NCBI RefSeq assembly: GCF_036227325.1
Contig: NZ_CP109467.1
Location: 8,184,001-8,248,000 of the forward strand
From: Streptomyces sp. NBC_01465
Lineage (GTDB): Bacteria > Actinomycetota > Actinomycetes > Streptomycetales > Streptomycetaceae
DNA length: 64,000 nucleotides
Reading direction: 5' to 3'
The position numbers were made by a program, and so were the translations under genes. Within the stretch, counting starts at the first letter, position 1; the number at the start of each line of letters is the position of its first letter. The notes beneath the pieces were generated by a model. That model saw only the letters and a program-made list of their open reading frames with translations, made no database searches and was not told where the DNA came from. Shown piece by piece: positions 8,630 through 16,075 of this stretch.

Positions 8630-8672
8630 GAATCGTGGTGCGGATCTACGGGGCGGGGGCTGGATCACTGGG

Positions 8673-8678
8673 TACGCT
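8673..8678 (+). promoter_or_regulatory. candidate -10 element for leaderless methyltransferase transcript
   Basis: TACGCT ends seven bases before the GTG at 8686, with no usable ribosome binding site in between. This matches the leaderless pattern seen several times in this window. No clear -35 is visible. Confidence 0.35.
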
Positions 8679-8685
8679 GGGGCCG

Positions 8686-9411
8686 GTGTTCACCACTGAG
8701 GGACCCACATTCCGCGAGCTCACCGTACAGGCGCTCTCCTCCATCGAGCGCGGCTACGACCTGCTGGCTCCGAAGTTCGACCACACCCCGTTCCGTACCC
8801 CGGAGCGGTTCCTCGACGCCACGGGCGAGATGCTGGAGGCGCTGGGACCCTTCGACGCGGGACTCGACGTCTGCTGCGGGACGGGCGCGGGTGTCGGCAT
8901 GCTGAAGCCGGTCTGCCGCAAGCGCGTCGTGGGAGTCGACTTCAGCGCCGGGATGCTGGAGGCCGCGCGGGAATCCGTACCGGCCGAGGGGGCGCCCGCG
9001 GTGGACTGGGTGCGGGCCGATGCGCGCGAGCTGCCGTTCGAGGGGGACTTCGATCTTGCCGTGAGCTTCGGGGCGTTCGGACATTTCCTGCCCTCCGAGC
9101 GGCCCGCGGTGTTCGCCGGCGTGCACCGGGCGCTGCGGCCCGGCGGTGTGTTCGCCTTCCCTATCGGGGCGCCCCAGCCCCTGAGTTCCCCGCTCTACTG
9201 GGCGATGCTCGGCTTCGACTCCGTGATGCGGGTCCGCAACGCGCTGTGGCGTCCTTCGTTCGTCATGTACTACCGGACCTTCCCGCTCCGGGGAGTGTCC
9301 GAGGATCTGGAGAGGGCCGGTTTCGCGGTGCGGCTGCTGCCGATGGAGGAGTTCGGGCGCCGCGAGGACGGCAGCCCCAACTGGCGGCTGGTGGTGGCCG
9401 AACGCCTCTGA
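8686..9411 (+). CDS. class I SAM-dependent methyltransferase
   Basis: The 241-residue product has the Rossmann SAM-binding motif LDVCCGTGAGVGML (motif I, about residues 55-68), an acidic second strand (VVGVDFSAGMLEAA), motif II (VDWVRADARELPFEG) and the post-motif FDLAVSFGAFGHF. This is the UbiE/COQ5-like Methyltransf_11 organisation. The C-terminal part (residues 150-241: SPLYWAMLGFDSVMRVRNALWRPSF) probably shapes the acceptor site. The acceptor is unknown. A GTG start at 8686 is preferred because a TACGCT -10-like box lies seven bases upstream; the longer frame from 8557 adds a Cys/Arg-rich segment without coding character. It is divergent from the Rho paralogue. Confidence 0.85.
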   Translation: MFTTEGPTFRELTVQALSSIERGYDLLAPKFDHTPFRTPERFLDATGEMLEALGPFDAGLDVCCGTGAGVGMLKPVCRKRVVGVDFSAGMLEAARESVPAEGAPAVDWVRADARELPFEGDFDLAVSFGAFGHFLPSERPAVFAGVHRALRPGGVFAFPIGAPQPLSSPLYWAMLGFDSVMRVRNALWRPSFVMYYRTFPLRGVSEDLERAGFAVRLLPMEEFGRREDGSPNWRLVVAERL

Positions 9412-9518
9412 ACGATGTGTTCATTTCCTGAACGCATCGCATCCTCGGACAAGTTCTTCTGTCACATGTCTTGACGAGACGTTGCGCGCGACCAAGACTC
9501 GCTCCTCGTAACACCGCA

Positions 9519-9532
9519 CTTACACGTGTGAG
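9519..9532. promoter_or_regulatory. palindrome upstream of GH3 gene, candidate operator
   Basis: CTTACACGTGTGAG is a 14-base near-perfect palindrome (12 of 14 symmetric) centred on ACACGTGT, 108 bases before the GH3 start and downstream of a TTGACG (9471-9476) that could be a -35. A sugar-responsive repressor site is plausible but no regulator gene is adjacent. Confidence 0.3.
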
Positions 9533-9639
9533 CAGTTCAAGTTCTGTCCGGGTTGCGGGATCCGGACCCCAAGCCGCGCGGGCGATGGAGCCCGCACCGC
9601 GTGCTGCGCGGCGACTCCTTCTCCGGAGGTTGTTTCGTC

Positions 9640-12267
9640 ATGTCCGCCGCACCGAACAACACCACTTCAGGTACCAGCCGACGCGATCTCTTCAAACAAC
9701 TCGGTGGTACCGCAGCTGCCTTCGCCTTCCTGGCCGCCGCCGGCCCCCTCGCCGCAGCGGCGCCCGCCGCTGCCGCAGCCCCCGCCTCGGCGTTCGGCTC
9801 GAAGCGGGTGCGCACACTGCTCGCCCGTCTCACGCTCGACGAGAAGATATCCCTGGTCCACGGCGCGACCGACCCTCAGAGACTCGGTCAGGCCGGCTAT
9901 CTGCCCGGCGTCGAGCGCCTGGGCATCCCTGAACTGCGGCTGACCGACGGCCCGGCCGGCGTCAATGTCGCCCGATCGGCCACCGGACTTCCCCCGGTCT
10001 CCACTCTCGGCTCGACTTTCAACCCCGGCCTCGCCCGCGAGTACGGGGCCGTCATGGGACGCGAGGGCCGCACGCTCGGCATGGACGTGCTCCTCGCCCC
10101 GCAGATCGAGCTCTCCCGCACCCCGCTCTTCAGCCGCAACAAGGACCAGGCGGGCGAGGACCCGTACCTCAACGCGCTCATCGGTGTCGCGCAGGTCGAG
10201 GGCGTACAGGCGCAGGGCATGCTCGCCCAGGCCAAGCACTTCCTCGCCAACAACCAGTCCGTCGGCCAGAACGGCGACTTCACCACCGGCGAGGGTGCCT
10301 ACGACTTCCGGGTCGACGACCGCACCCTCCACGAGATCTACCTGCCCGCCTGGGAAGCGGTGGTCCGCGCAGGCGTCGCCTCGGTGATGGCCGCGTATAA
10401 CCACCTCAACGGCCGGTGGAACTCCGAGAACAGCACCACGCTCACCGGCATCCTCCGCGGCGAACTCGGCTTCGACGGCTTCGTCACCTCCGACTGGGGC
10501 GCCACCCACAGCAGCGCCTCCATCGGGGCCGGTCTCGACATGCAGATGCCCGACGGCGGCTACTTCGGCGCCGCGCTCAAGGCCGCGATCGCCGCAGGAT
10601 CGATCCCGCAGGAGGCGCTCGACACCGCGGTCGCCCGCATCCTCGGCCAGTACGACGCCTTCGGCATGCTCGACTCCACCCGGGTGCCCGCACGCCGCCG
10701 CATCGACGTCGAGGCAGGGGCGCGCGTCGCCCGCGAAGTGGCCGCGCAGGGTGCGGTGCTGCTCGCCAACGACGGCGGCCTCCCGCTGAGCCGCTCCGCA
10801 CTCCGCGATCTCGCCCTCATCGGACCGACCGGGGCCCAGGTCGCGATCTCCGCTTCCGGGGAGCGGGCGTACGGGTTCGAGGACCGCATGGTGGGCCCGC
10901 TCGACGCGCTGCGGCGGACCGCGGGACGCGACGCGCACATCCGTTACGCGGCCGGACTCGACCTCACGGGGACCGCTGTGCCCGCCTCCGCGTTCCCCGG
11001 CGGACTCACCCGCACCTCCGCCACCGGGGCCCAAATCAGCGACAGGACCGTCGACTTCACCGGCTCCAAGGCCTTCGCCACCGGATCCACCCAGACCTGG
11101 ACCGGCAGCTTCACTCCGCCGACCACCGGTGAGTACGCCCTGCACATCCAGGGCTGGGGCGCCGCCGTCAGCCTCGCGCTCGACGGGACCCAGCTCGTCT
11201 CCGCGGCCACCTCGCGCGACAGTTTCGTCCGCAAGTGGAGCAGCATCGTGCCCACCACCGACGGGCTCGACAACGGGCGCACGTCACTGACGCTCACCGC
11301 CGGAAAGACCTACGCACTGAAGATCACCGCGACGGGCTGGGCGGAGAACATCGCCGACCGCGGCCCCGTCCAGGTCCGCTTCGCCTGGGTCACCCCCGAG
11401 CAGCGCGCGGCCAACATCCGGGAGGCTGCCGCCCTGGCCCGCAGCGTGCACACCCCGGTGGTCTTCGCGTACAACGGCGCGGGCGGCTCCTTCGGCGGCG
11501 CGACCGAGACCGGCTCGCTCGCCCTCCCCGACCACCAGGACGAGCTGATCTCCGCCGTCGCGGCGGCCAACCCGCGCACGGTCCTGGTCCTGAACACCGG
11601 CACCCCCAACACCATGCCCTGGCGCCGGCAGGTCGGCACGATCCTGCGGGCCGGATACGTGGGCCAGGAGGGCGGCTGGGCCACGGCGGACCTGTTGCTC
11701 GGTCGCGTCAGCCCGAGCGGGCGGCTCGCGGTCACGTACCCGAAGCAGCTCACCGACCACCCCGCGCACGCGCCCGGCCACCCCGAGCGCTACCTGGGCG
11801 TGGACGAGGTCGTGACGTACAGCGAAGGCATCTTCACCGGCTACCGGGGGTTCGACAAGGCGGGCACCGAACCGCTCTTCCCGTTCGGACACGGCTTGTC
11901 CTACACGGAGTTCGGGTACGGGCGGCTCTCCGTGCGCCAGGACGGCGACGGTCTCGCGGTGAGCTTCACCGTCACCAACCGCGGCCGCCGCTCCGGTGCC
12001 GAGGTGGCGCAGGTGTACCTGGGCGCGGCGCACGGAGCGCCCGTGGAGATGGCGGTGAAGTCCCTCTCCGGCTTCGAGCGCGTCGAACTGGACCCGGGGG
12101 AGTCCCGCCGGGTGACCGTGCGCATCGACGCACGGCAGCTCTCCTACTGGGACACGGGCCGCGGCCGTTGGGTACGCGCCCGGGGGGAGCGCCCGGTGTA
12201 CGTGGGCGCGTCCTCGCGCGACATCCGGCTCACGGGGGCGTCGGGCGGGGGGACGCACGGCCACTGA
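9640..12267 (+). CDS. Tat-exported GH3 beta-glucosidase with inserted PA14 domain
   Basis: This 875-residue protein begins with a twin-arginine signal (SRRDLFKQLGG followed by an Ala-rich hydrophobic stretch to about residue 48). The GH3 N-terminal barrel follows (LTLDEKISLVHG, RLTDGPAGVN, AKHFLANNQS), with catalytic nucleophile Asp285 in FVTSDWGATHS. The C-terminal GH3 sandwich is interrupted by a PA14-like module (about residues 465-585, TWTGSFTPPTTGEYALHIQGWG), an arrangement known in some GH3 enzymes where it shapes substrate entry. It ends with a fibronectin type III-like domain (LSVRQDGDGLAVSFTVTNRGRRSG). It should release glucose or another sugar from beta-linked oligosaccharides outside the cell. 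The ATG at 9640 has a CGGAGGT ribosome binding site; the longer frame would bury the Tat motif. Confidence 0.92.
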   Translation: MSAAPNNTTSGTSRRDLFKQLGGTAAAFAFLAAAGPLAAAAPAAAAAPASAFGSKRVRTLLARLTLDEKISLVHGATDPQRLGQAGYLPGVERLGIPELRLTDGPAGVNVARSATGLPPVSTLGSTFNPGLAREYGAVMGREGRTLGMDVLLAPQIELSRTPLFSRNKDQAGEDPYLNALIGVAQVEGVQAQGMLAQAKHFLANNQSVGQNGDFTTGEGAYDFRVDDRTLHEIYLPAWEAVVRAGVASVMAAYNHLNGRWNSENSTTLTGILRGELGFDGFVTSDWGATHSSASIGAGLDMQMPDGGYFGAALKAAIAAGSIPQEALDTAVARILGQYDAFGMLDSTRVPARRRIDVEAGARVAREVAAQGAVLLANDGGLPLSRSALRDLALIGPTGAQVAISASGERAYGFEDRMVGPLDALRRTAGRDAHIRYAAGLDLTGTAVPASAFPGGLTRTSATGAQISDRTVDFTGSKAFATGSTQTWTGSFTPPTTGEYALHIQGWGAAVSLALDGTQLVSAATSRDSFVRKWSSIVPTTDGLDNGRTSLTLTAGKTYALKITATGWAENIADRGPVQVRFAWVTPEQRAANIREAAALARSVHTPVVFAYNGAGGSFGGATETGSLALPDHQDELISAVAAANPRTVLVLNTGTPNTMPWRRQVGTILRAGYVGQEGGWATADLLLGRVSPSGRLAVTYPKQLTDHPAHAPGHPERYLGVDEVVTYSEGIFTGYRGFDKAGTEPLFPFGHGLSYTEFGYGRLSVRQDGDGLAVSFTVTNRGRRSGAEVAQVYLGAAHGAPVEMAVKSLSGFERVELDPGESRRVTVRIDARQLSYWDTGRGRWVRARGERPVYVGASSRDIRLTGASGGGTHGH

Positions 12268-12307
12268 GCCGGGGGTGGCGGCGGGTCTGCTGTGTTTCGC
12301 AAGGGAT

Positions 12308-12323
12308 GCGGCGGGCCCGCCGC
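12308..12323 (+). terminator. candidate terminator after the GH3 gene
   Basis: A 16-base perfect palindrome (GCGGCGGG mirrored by CCCGCCGC) is followed within about eight bases by a short T run (GTTTTCC). It lies 40 bases after the GH3 stop and upstream of the copper-responsive promoter, so it may insulate the two. Confidence 0.4.
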
Positions 12324-12349
12324 CGTGCGTTTTCCTGAGCTGCGAACCG

Positions 12350-12377
12350 TGGACCGGATACCCCCTAGGGGTATAGT
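12350..12377 (+). promoter_or_regulatory. CsoR-type copper operator overlapping a promoter
   Basis: ATACCCCCTAGGGGTAT at 12358-12374 has 7-base inverted arms around CTA and matches the published Streptomyces CsoR operator type. It covers the spacer and the -10 of a promoter that I read as TGGACC (12350-12355), 16 bases, TATAGT (12372-12377). A Cu(I)-sensing CsoR repressor bound here would block RNA polymerase, giving copper-inducible expression of the genes at 12419 and 13327. No csoR, copA or copZ gene lies in this window, so the regulator must act from elsewhere. Confidence 0.85.
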
Positions 12378-12418
12378 GTGGCGTATCGGAAGCCACTCCG
12401 AGGAGCAGGGGACGCGTC

Positions 12419-13306
12419 ATGAACACCGGACTGAAGATCACCGCTTTCGCAGCCGCGATCGCCGCCACCTTCGGCACCGCCTACGGAGTGGGCCAGGCGG
12501 TCGACCCGGTGGTCGCCGTCGACCGGGGGCACGGCGCGCAGGACAGCCACGACGCCGGCGGTGAGCACGGGGGACATGAGGAGCCGGCCGCCGGGGGAGG
12601 CGCTGCGGCCACCGGGCTCAGGAGCTCGGAGGGCGGCTACACCCTGGCGCTGGAGACGCCCGAGGTCGCCGCGGGCGCGTCCGCCGAGATCCGGTTCGCC
12701 GTCAAGGGCGAGGACGGCCGCAATGTCACCGCCTACCGCCGCGAGCACGGCAAGGAGCTGCACTTCATCGTCGCCTCGCGCGACCTGACCGAGTACCGCC
12801 ATCTGCATCCGGTGCGCGCTGCCGACAGTACCTGGTCGACGCCGGTACGGTTGCCGAAGGCCGGTGCGTACCGGGTCTTCGCCGACTTCACGCCCGCTGC
12901 CGAGGGCGCCGAGGGGCACACGCTGGGCGCCGGCCTCACGGTCTCGGGCACGGGGAGTCCGGCACCTCTGCCGCCCGTCCGCGCCACGGCCGAGGTCGAC
13001 GGCTATCAGGTTGCTCTCTCGGGCGCCCTGCACTCCGGCAGCGCGGGCGAGTTGAGGCTGACCGTACGGAAGGACGGCAAGCCCGTCACCGACCTCCAGC
13101 CCTATCTGGGGGCGTACGGGCACCTGGTCGCCCTGCGCTCCGGCGACCTCGCGTATCTGCACGTCCACCCCAACGCGGGAGGGCCGGGCCCGGTGGTGTC
13201 GTTCACTGCGACCGCCCCAAGTGCGGGCACCTACCGGCTGTTTCTCGACTTCCAGCACGAGGGGAAGGTCCGCACCGCGGCGTTTACGGTGAAGGCCGTG
13301 GGATGA
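12419..13306 (+). CDS. copper-regulated, membrane-anchored His-rich protein
   Basis: The 295-residue product has an N-terminal hydrophobic anchor (residues 5-26) followed by a His/Gly/Asp-rich linker (RGHGAQDSHDAGGEHGGHEE, about 38-57). Two beta-rich repeats follow, each with a His-containing motif: ELHFIVASRDLTEYRHLHP and GHLVALRSGDLAYLHVHPN. The paired HLHP/HVHP motifs and placement behind a CsoR-type operator support binding or buffering of copper at the cell surface. Proteins of this kind are encoded near actinobacterial copper genes, but no biochemical function is known to me. The ATG at 12419 follows an AGGAG-like sequence. The downstream HD gene starts about 20 bases after its stop, in the same transcript. 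Confidence 0.8.
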   Translation: MNTGLKITAFAAAIAATFGTAYGVGQAVDPVVAVDRGHGAQDSHDAGGEHGGHEEPAAGGGAAATGLRSSEGGYTLALETPEVAAGASAEIRFAVKGEDGRNVTAYRREHGKELHFIVASRDLTEYRHLHPVRAADSTWSTPVRLPKAGAYRVFADFTPAAEGAEGHTLGAGLTVSGTGSPAPLPPVRATAEVDGYQVALSGALHSGSAGELRLTVRKDGKPVTDLQPYLGAYGHLVALRSGDLAYLHVHPNAGGPGPVVSFTATAPSAGTYRLFLDFQHEGKVRTAAFTVKAVG

Positions 13307-13326
13307 GAGAGCCGAGGAGGCAACCG

Positions 13327-13848
13327 GTGAAGTCCGTGAAGTCGGTGAAGGAAGTGGACGCGCTCGTCGCCACTGCCCATGAAGGGCAGCTCGACAAGGT
13401 CGGTGTGCCCTATGTGGACCATGTGCGGGGGGTCGCCGCCGGACTGGCGCACCTCGGCCCCGAACTCGAAATGGCCGGGCTGCTGCACGACATCGTCGAG
13501 GACACGGACTGGACGCCCGAGAAGCTTCGCACCGCCGGGATCCCCGACCGCGTCGTCGGTATCGTCGAAGCCGTCACCAACCAGCCCGGCATGGCGTACG
13601 AGGAGAAGATCCGCCGCATCACCCGCAGCCGGGACGCCACCCTGGTGAAGATCGCCGACAACGCGCACAACAGCATCCCGGAGCGTGCCGCGCGCCTTAC
13701 GGAGGCGGAGCGCGACCGGCTCGCCGCGAAATACCGTGCCGCGCGCGACGTCCTCTGGGCGGCCGCCGACCTCGCACAGGTCGAATCGATCGTCGCGATC
13801 GTCAATCCCGCCCTGCTCCCCGAGGTCGGGAGGCGGAGGGCCGTGTGA
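13327..13848 (+). CDS. stand-alone HD-domain protein resembling small alarmone hydrolases (MESH1/SAH type)
   Basis: The 173-residue protein contains the HD phosphohydrolase residues of RelA/SpoT hydrolase domains: YVDHVRGVA (first His), LLHDIVEDTDWTPEKL (HD plus ED), and LVKIADNAHNS (K-x-AD-x-x-HN). It has no synthetase, TGS or ACT domain, so it resembles MESH1-type small alarmone hydrolases, which remove pyrophosphate from (p)ppGpp using Mn2+. Activity here is inferred. I choose the GTG at 13327 because a strong GAGGAGG lies six bases upstream; an ATG at 13303 overlapping the previous stop (ATGA) is the alternative. It follows the copper-regulated surface protein with no terminator between them. 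Confidence 0.8.
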   Translation: MKSVKSVKEVDALVATAHEGQLDKVGVPYVDHVRGVAAGLAHLGPELEMAGLLHDIVEDTDWTPEKLRTAGIPDRVVGIVEAVTNQPGMAYEEKIRRITRSRDATLVKIADNAHNSIPERAARLTEAERDRLAAKYRAARDVLWAAADLAQVESIVAIVNPALLPEVGRRRAV

Positions 13849-13860
13849 CGGCCGTGGTGC

Positions 13861-14040
13861 TCAGGCAGCCTCTTGCGCGTCGGTCCGGACCGCCGCGGCC
13901 CACTCCACCAGCAGCCGTTCGTATCGGGCGGCCTCCACCTCCGACAAGGTCCCGCGGGTGCGCGACCAGAGCGCACGGATCTCCGCGTTCACCGCGGATG
14001 CGGGACGCGCGGAGTCGGCGGGAGGTACGGAGTGGGACAT
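13861..14040 (-). CDS. small protein of unknown function
   Basis: A 59-residue ORF (MSHSVPPADSARPASAVNAEIRALWSRTRG...) reads as a mixed-charge helical protein: EVEAARYERLLVEWAAAVRTDAQ forms an amphipathic helix. It has no signal peptide, membrane segment or metal motif. The ATG at 14040 is supported by a TAGCCT -10-like box (minus strand, 14053-14048) seven bases upstream, suggesting a leaderless mRNA. It converges with the HD-domain gene, 12 bases apart. I do not recognise a family. Confidence 0.6.
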   Translation of the reverse strand: MSHSVPPADSARPASAVNAEIRALWSRTRGTLSEVEAARYERLLVEWAAAVRTDAQEAA

Positions 14041-14047
14041 GCCGACC

Positions 14048-14053
14048 AGGCTA
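14048..14053 (-). promoter_or_regulatory. candidate -10 element for leaderless small-protein transcript
   Basis: TAGCCT on the minus strand ends seven bases before the ATG at 14040, with no ribosome binding site in between. Confidence 0.35.
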
Positions 14054-14196
14054 CGGGCGGCCTCTTTCAACTCGCTATACGGCAGCTGAAGATCCTCTGA
14101 ACGCATCTACGCCCCGGGCGGTGGAGTAGCGCCCGATTCCGGGGGTACCGGTCAGACGCGTAGGTGCGGTACACATTCCTGCCGAAAGAGGCGATC

Positions 14197-14457
14197 ATGG
14201 AGATTTCCGGCCTTTTGAGCGCGATAGTCATCGGCATCATCATCGGCGTACTGGGACGGCTCGTGGTCCCCGGCCGCCAGCGGATCGGCATTCTCTGGAC
14301 CATCCTGATCGGCATCGTGGCCGCGCTGATCGGTGCCTTCATCGCCCATGCCGTCGGAGTCGACGACACCAAGGGCGTCGACTGGATCGAGTGGCTGATC
14401 CAGATCGGTCTCGCCGCCGTCGGCGTCGCCGGACTGGACCGCGCCAAGTCGCGCTGA
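14197..14457 (+). CDS. GlsB/YeaQ/YmgE-family small membrane protein
   Basis: An 86-residue protein with three predicted membrane helices (residues 4-22, 30-52, 66-82), each Gly-rich, as in the transglycosylase-associated (YeaQ/GlsB) family: ISGLLSAIVIGIIIGVLGRLVVPGRQRIG. These proteins are associated with general and acid stress in several bacteria; their molecular activity is not known and the transglycosylase name is not a demonstrated function. The ATG at 14197 follows GAAAGAGG, and an upstream in-frame ATG at 14164 lacks such a site. It converges with the amino acid permease across a 9-bp hairpin. Confidence 0.85.
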   Translation: MEISGLLSAIVIGIIIGVLGRLVVPGRQRIGILWTILIGIVAALIGAFIAHAVGVDDTKGVDWIEWLIQIGLAAVGVAGLDRAKSR

Positions 14458-14470
14458 CCACAGACGTACC

Positions 14471-14501
14471 GTCAGGGGCCGTTCACAGAACTGCCCCTGA
14501 C
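14471..14501. terminator. bidirectional terminator between converging genes
   Basis: GTCAGGGGC (14471-14479) pairs perfectly with GCCCCTGAC (14493-14501) around a 13-base loop. It lies between the stops of the YeaQ-like gene (+) and the permease (-), so it can serve both. Confidence 0.75.
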
Positions 14502-14507
14502 GGAGTT

Positions 14508-16034
14508 TCAGACAATTCCCTCCGCGATCTCCGCCTGCTCGCGGTCCGAGCCGTACGCGGCCGGAGTGCTGTATGTGCGGCGGGCGACGTACCACCAGAT
14601 GCTGGCGAGCACGAGGACCGCTGCCAGCGCGATCACGGCGTAGTTCATCGAGTCGATGTTCACCGGTGACTTCTGGGGGAGGCAGAACAGCACGGTGACC
14701 AGCGCCACCCACACCACGGCCACCCAGCCGATCGGCCTGCTCCAGCGGCCCAGGTTCCACGGGCCCGGCTGGAAGCGGCTGCCCGCGCGCAGACGGAGAT
14801 AGATCGGGATGGCGTACGCGGGCGTGATGCCGATGACGTTGATCGCCGTCACCGCGCCGTACGCCGTCGCCGAGTACAGCGAGGGGACCGCGAGCAGGCA
14901 GGCGAACGCGACCGAGAGCCAGACCGCGTTGACCGGGGTCTGTGTGCGGCCGCTGACCTTCCGCCACAGCTTGGAGCCCGGCAGCGCGTTGTCGCGGCTG
15001 AAGGCGAACACCATCCGGCTCGCCGCGGCCACCTCGGCGTTGCCGCAGAAGAGCTGCGCCACGATCACGACCAGCAGCAGGGCGGTGGCACCGCCGTTGC
15101 CGAGCGCGTCGATGAAGATCTGGGCGGGCGGAACGCCGGTGTCGCTGTTCTGGGTGCCCGAGTAGTTCTGGATGGCGAAGGTCAGTCCGGCGAGGAGGAC
15201 GAAGCCGGCTATCCACGACACCCATATGGAGCGGACGATGCCCTTCGCCGCCGACACCGAGGCGTTGGACGTCTCCTCCGAGAGGTGGGCGGAGGCGTCG
15301 TAGCCGCAGAAGGTGTACTGGGCGAGCAGGAGGCCGATCGCGGCCACGTAGAGCGGGTTCGACCAGCCCGTGTCGTTCACGAAGTGGGTGAAGACGAAGG
15401 ACGGCGACTGGTGGTGGTCGGGGACGATCGCCAGGACGCCCACGATCACGGCGACACCCGCCAGGTGCCACCAGACGCTGACCGAGTTGAGCACGCTGAC
15501 CAGCCGTACGCCGAAGAGGTTCAGCACCGCGTGCAGCAGCAGGATGCCCATGAAGATCAGCATCGTCGAGCCGGCCGTGGGGGTGAAGCCGAACTGCAGG
15601 TTGAGGAAGGCGCCGGTGAACAGGGCGGCGCCGTAGTCGATCCCGGCGATCGCGCCCAGCAGGCCGAGCAGATTCAGCCAGCCGGTGTACCAGCCCCAAC
15701 GGCGGCCGCCGAGCCGGTCGGCCATGTAGTACAGCGCACCCGAGGTGGGGTACGCGCTGGTGACCTCGGCCAGTGCCAGACCGACGCACAGGACGAAGAG
15801 ACCGACGCCCGCCCAGCCCCACAGCATCACGGCGGGGCCGCCGGTGCCGAGCCCGAAGCCGTACAGGGTCATGCATCCGGAGAGCACAGATATGACGGAG
15901 AAGCTGATGGCGAAGTTGCCGAAACTACCCATGCGGCGGGCGAGTACGGGCTGGTAGCCGAGTTCCCGCAGGCGCTGCTCCTCATCCTGCTGCTGCGGTG
16001 GGTGACCGGTGCTCGACCAGGTGGTACGCGACAC
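14508..16034 (-). CDS. APC-superfamily amino acid permease
   Basis: The 508-residue protein has about 12 membrane helices, starting after a cytosolic N-terminus (EEQRLRELGYQPVLARRMGSFGNFAISFSVISVLSG). That opening motif and the AYPTSGALYYMADRLGG segment are typical of the amino acid/choline (ACT) branch of the APC superfamily, whose members import basic or gamma-amino acids, polyamines or choline by secondary transport. The substrate is not readable. I start at GTG 16034, seven bases after GGAGG; the much longer open frame is the antisense extension of a GC-rich region. It lies about 40 bases downstream of the hypothetical gene at 16076-17074 and is probably co-transcribed with it. Confidence 0.88.
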   Translation of the reverse strand: MSRTTWSSTGHPPQQQDEEQRLRELGYQPVLARRMGSFGNFAISFSVISVLSGCMTLYGFGLGTGGPAVMLWGWAGVGLFVLCVGLALAEVTSAYPTSGALYYMADRLGGRRWGWYTGWLNLLGLLGAIAGIDYGAALFTGAFLNLQFGFTPTAGSTMLIFMGILLLHAVLNLFGVRLVSVLNSVSVWWHLAGVAVIVGVLAIVPDHHQSPSFVFTHFVNDTGWSNPLYVAAIGLLLAQYTFCGYDASAHLSEETSNASVSAAKGIVRSIWVSWIAGFVLLAGLTFAIQNYSGTQNSDTGVPPAQIFIDALGNGGATALLLVVIVAQLFCGNAEVAAASRMVFAFSRDNALPGSKLWRKVSGRTQTPVNAVWLSVAFACLLAVPSLYSATAYGAVTAINVIGITPAYAIPIYLRLRAGSRFQPGPWNLGRWSRPIGWVAVVWVALVTVLFCLPQKSPVNIDSMNYAVIALAAVLVLASIWWYVARRTYSTPAAYGSDREQAEIAEGIV

Positions 16035-16075
16035 GGAAGTGCCTCCAGGGGCGGGGGGACAGGGACGGGGGTGGT

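Noticed and set aside
14143..14148. GGGTAC as a sigma-B-type -10 for the YeaQ-like gene
   Set aside because: No GTTT-like -35 lies 14-16 bases upstream, although stress control of this family would fit.
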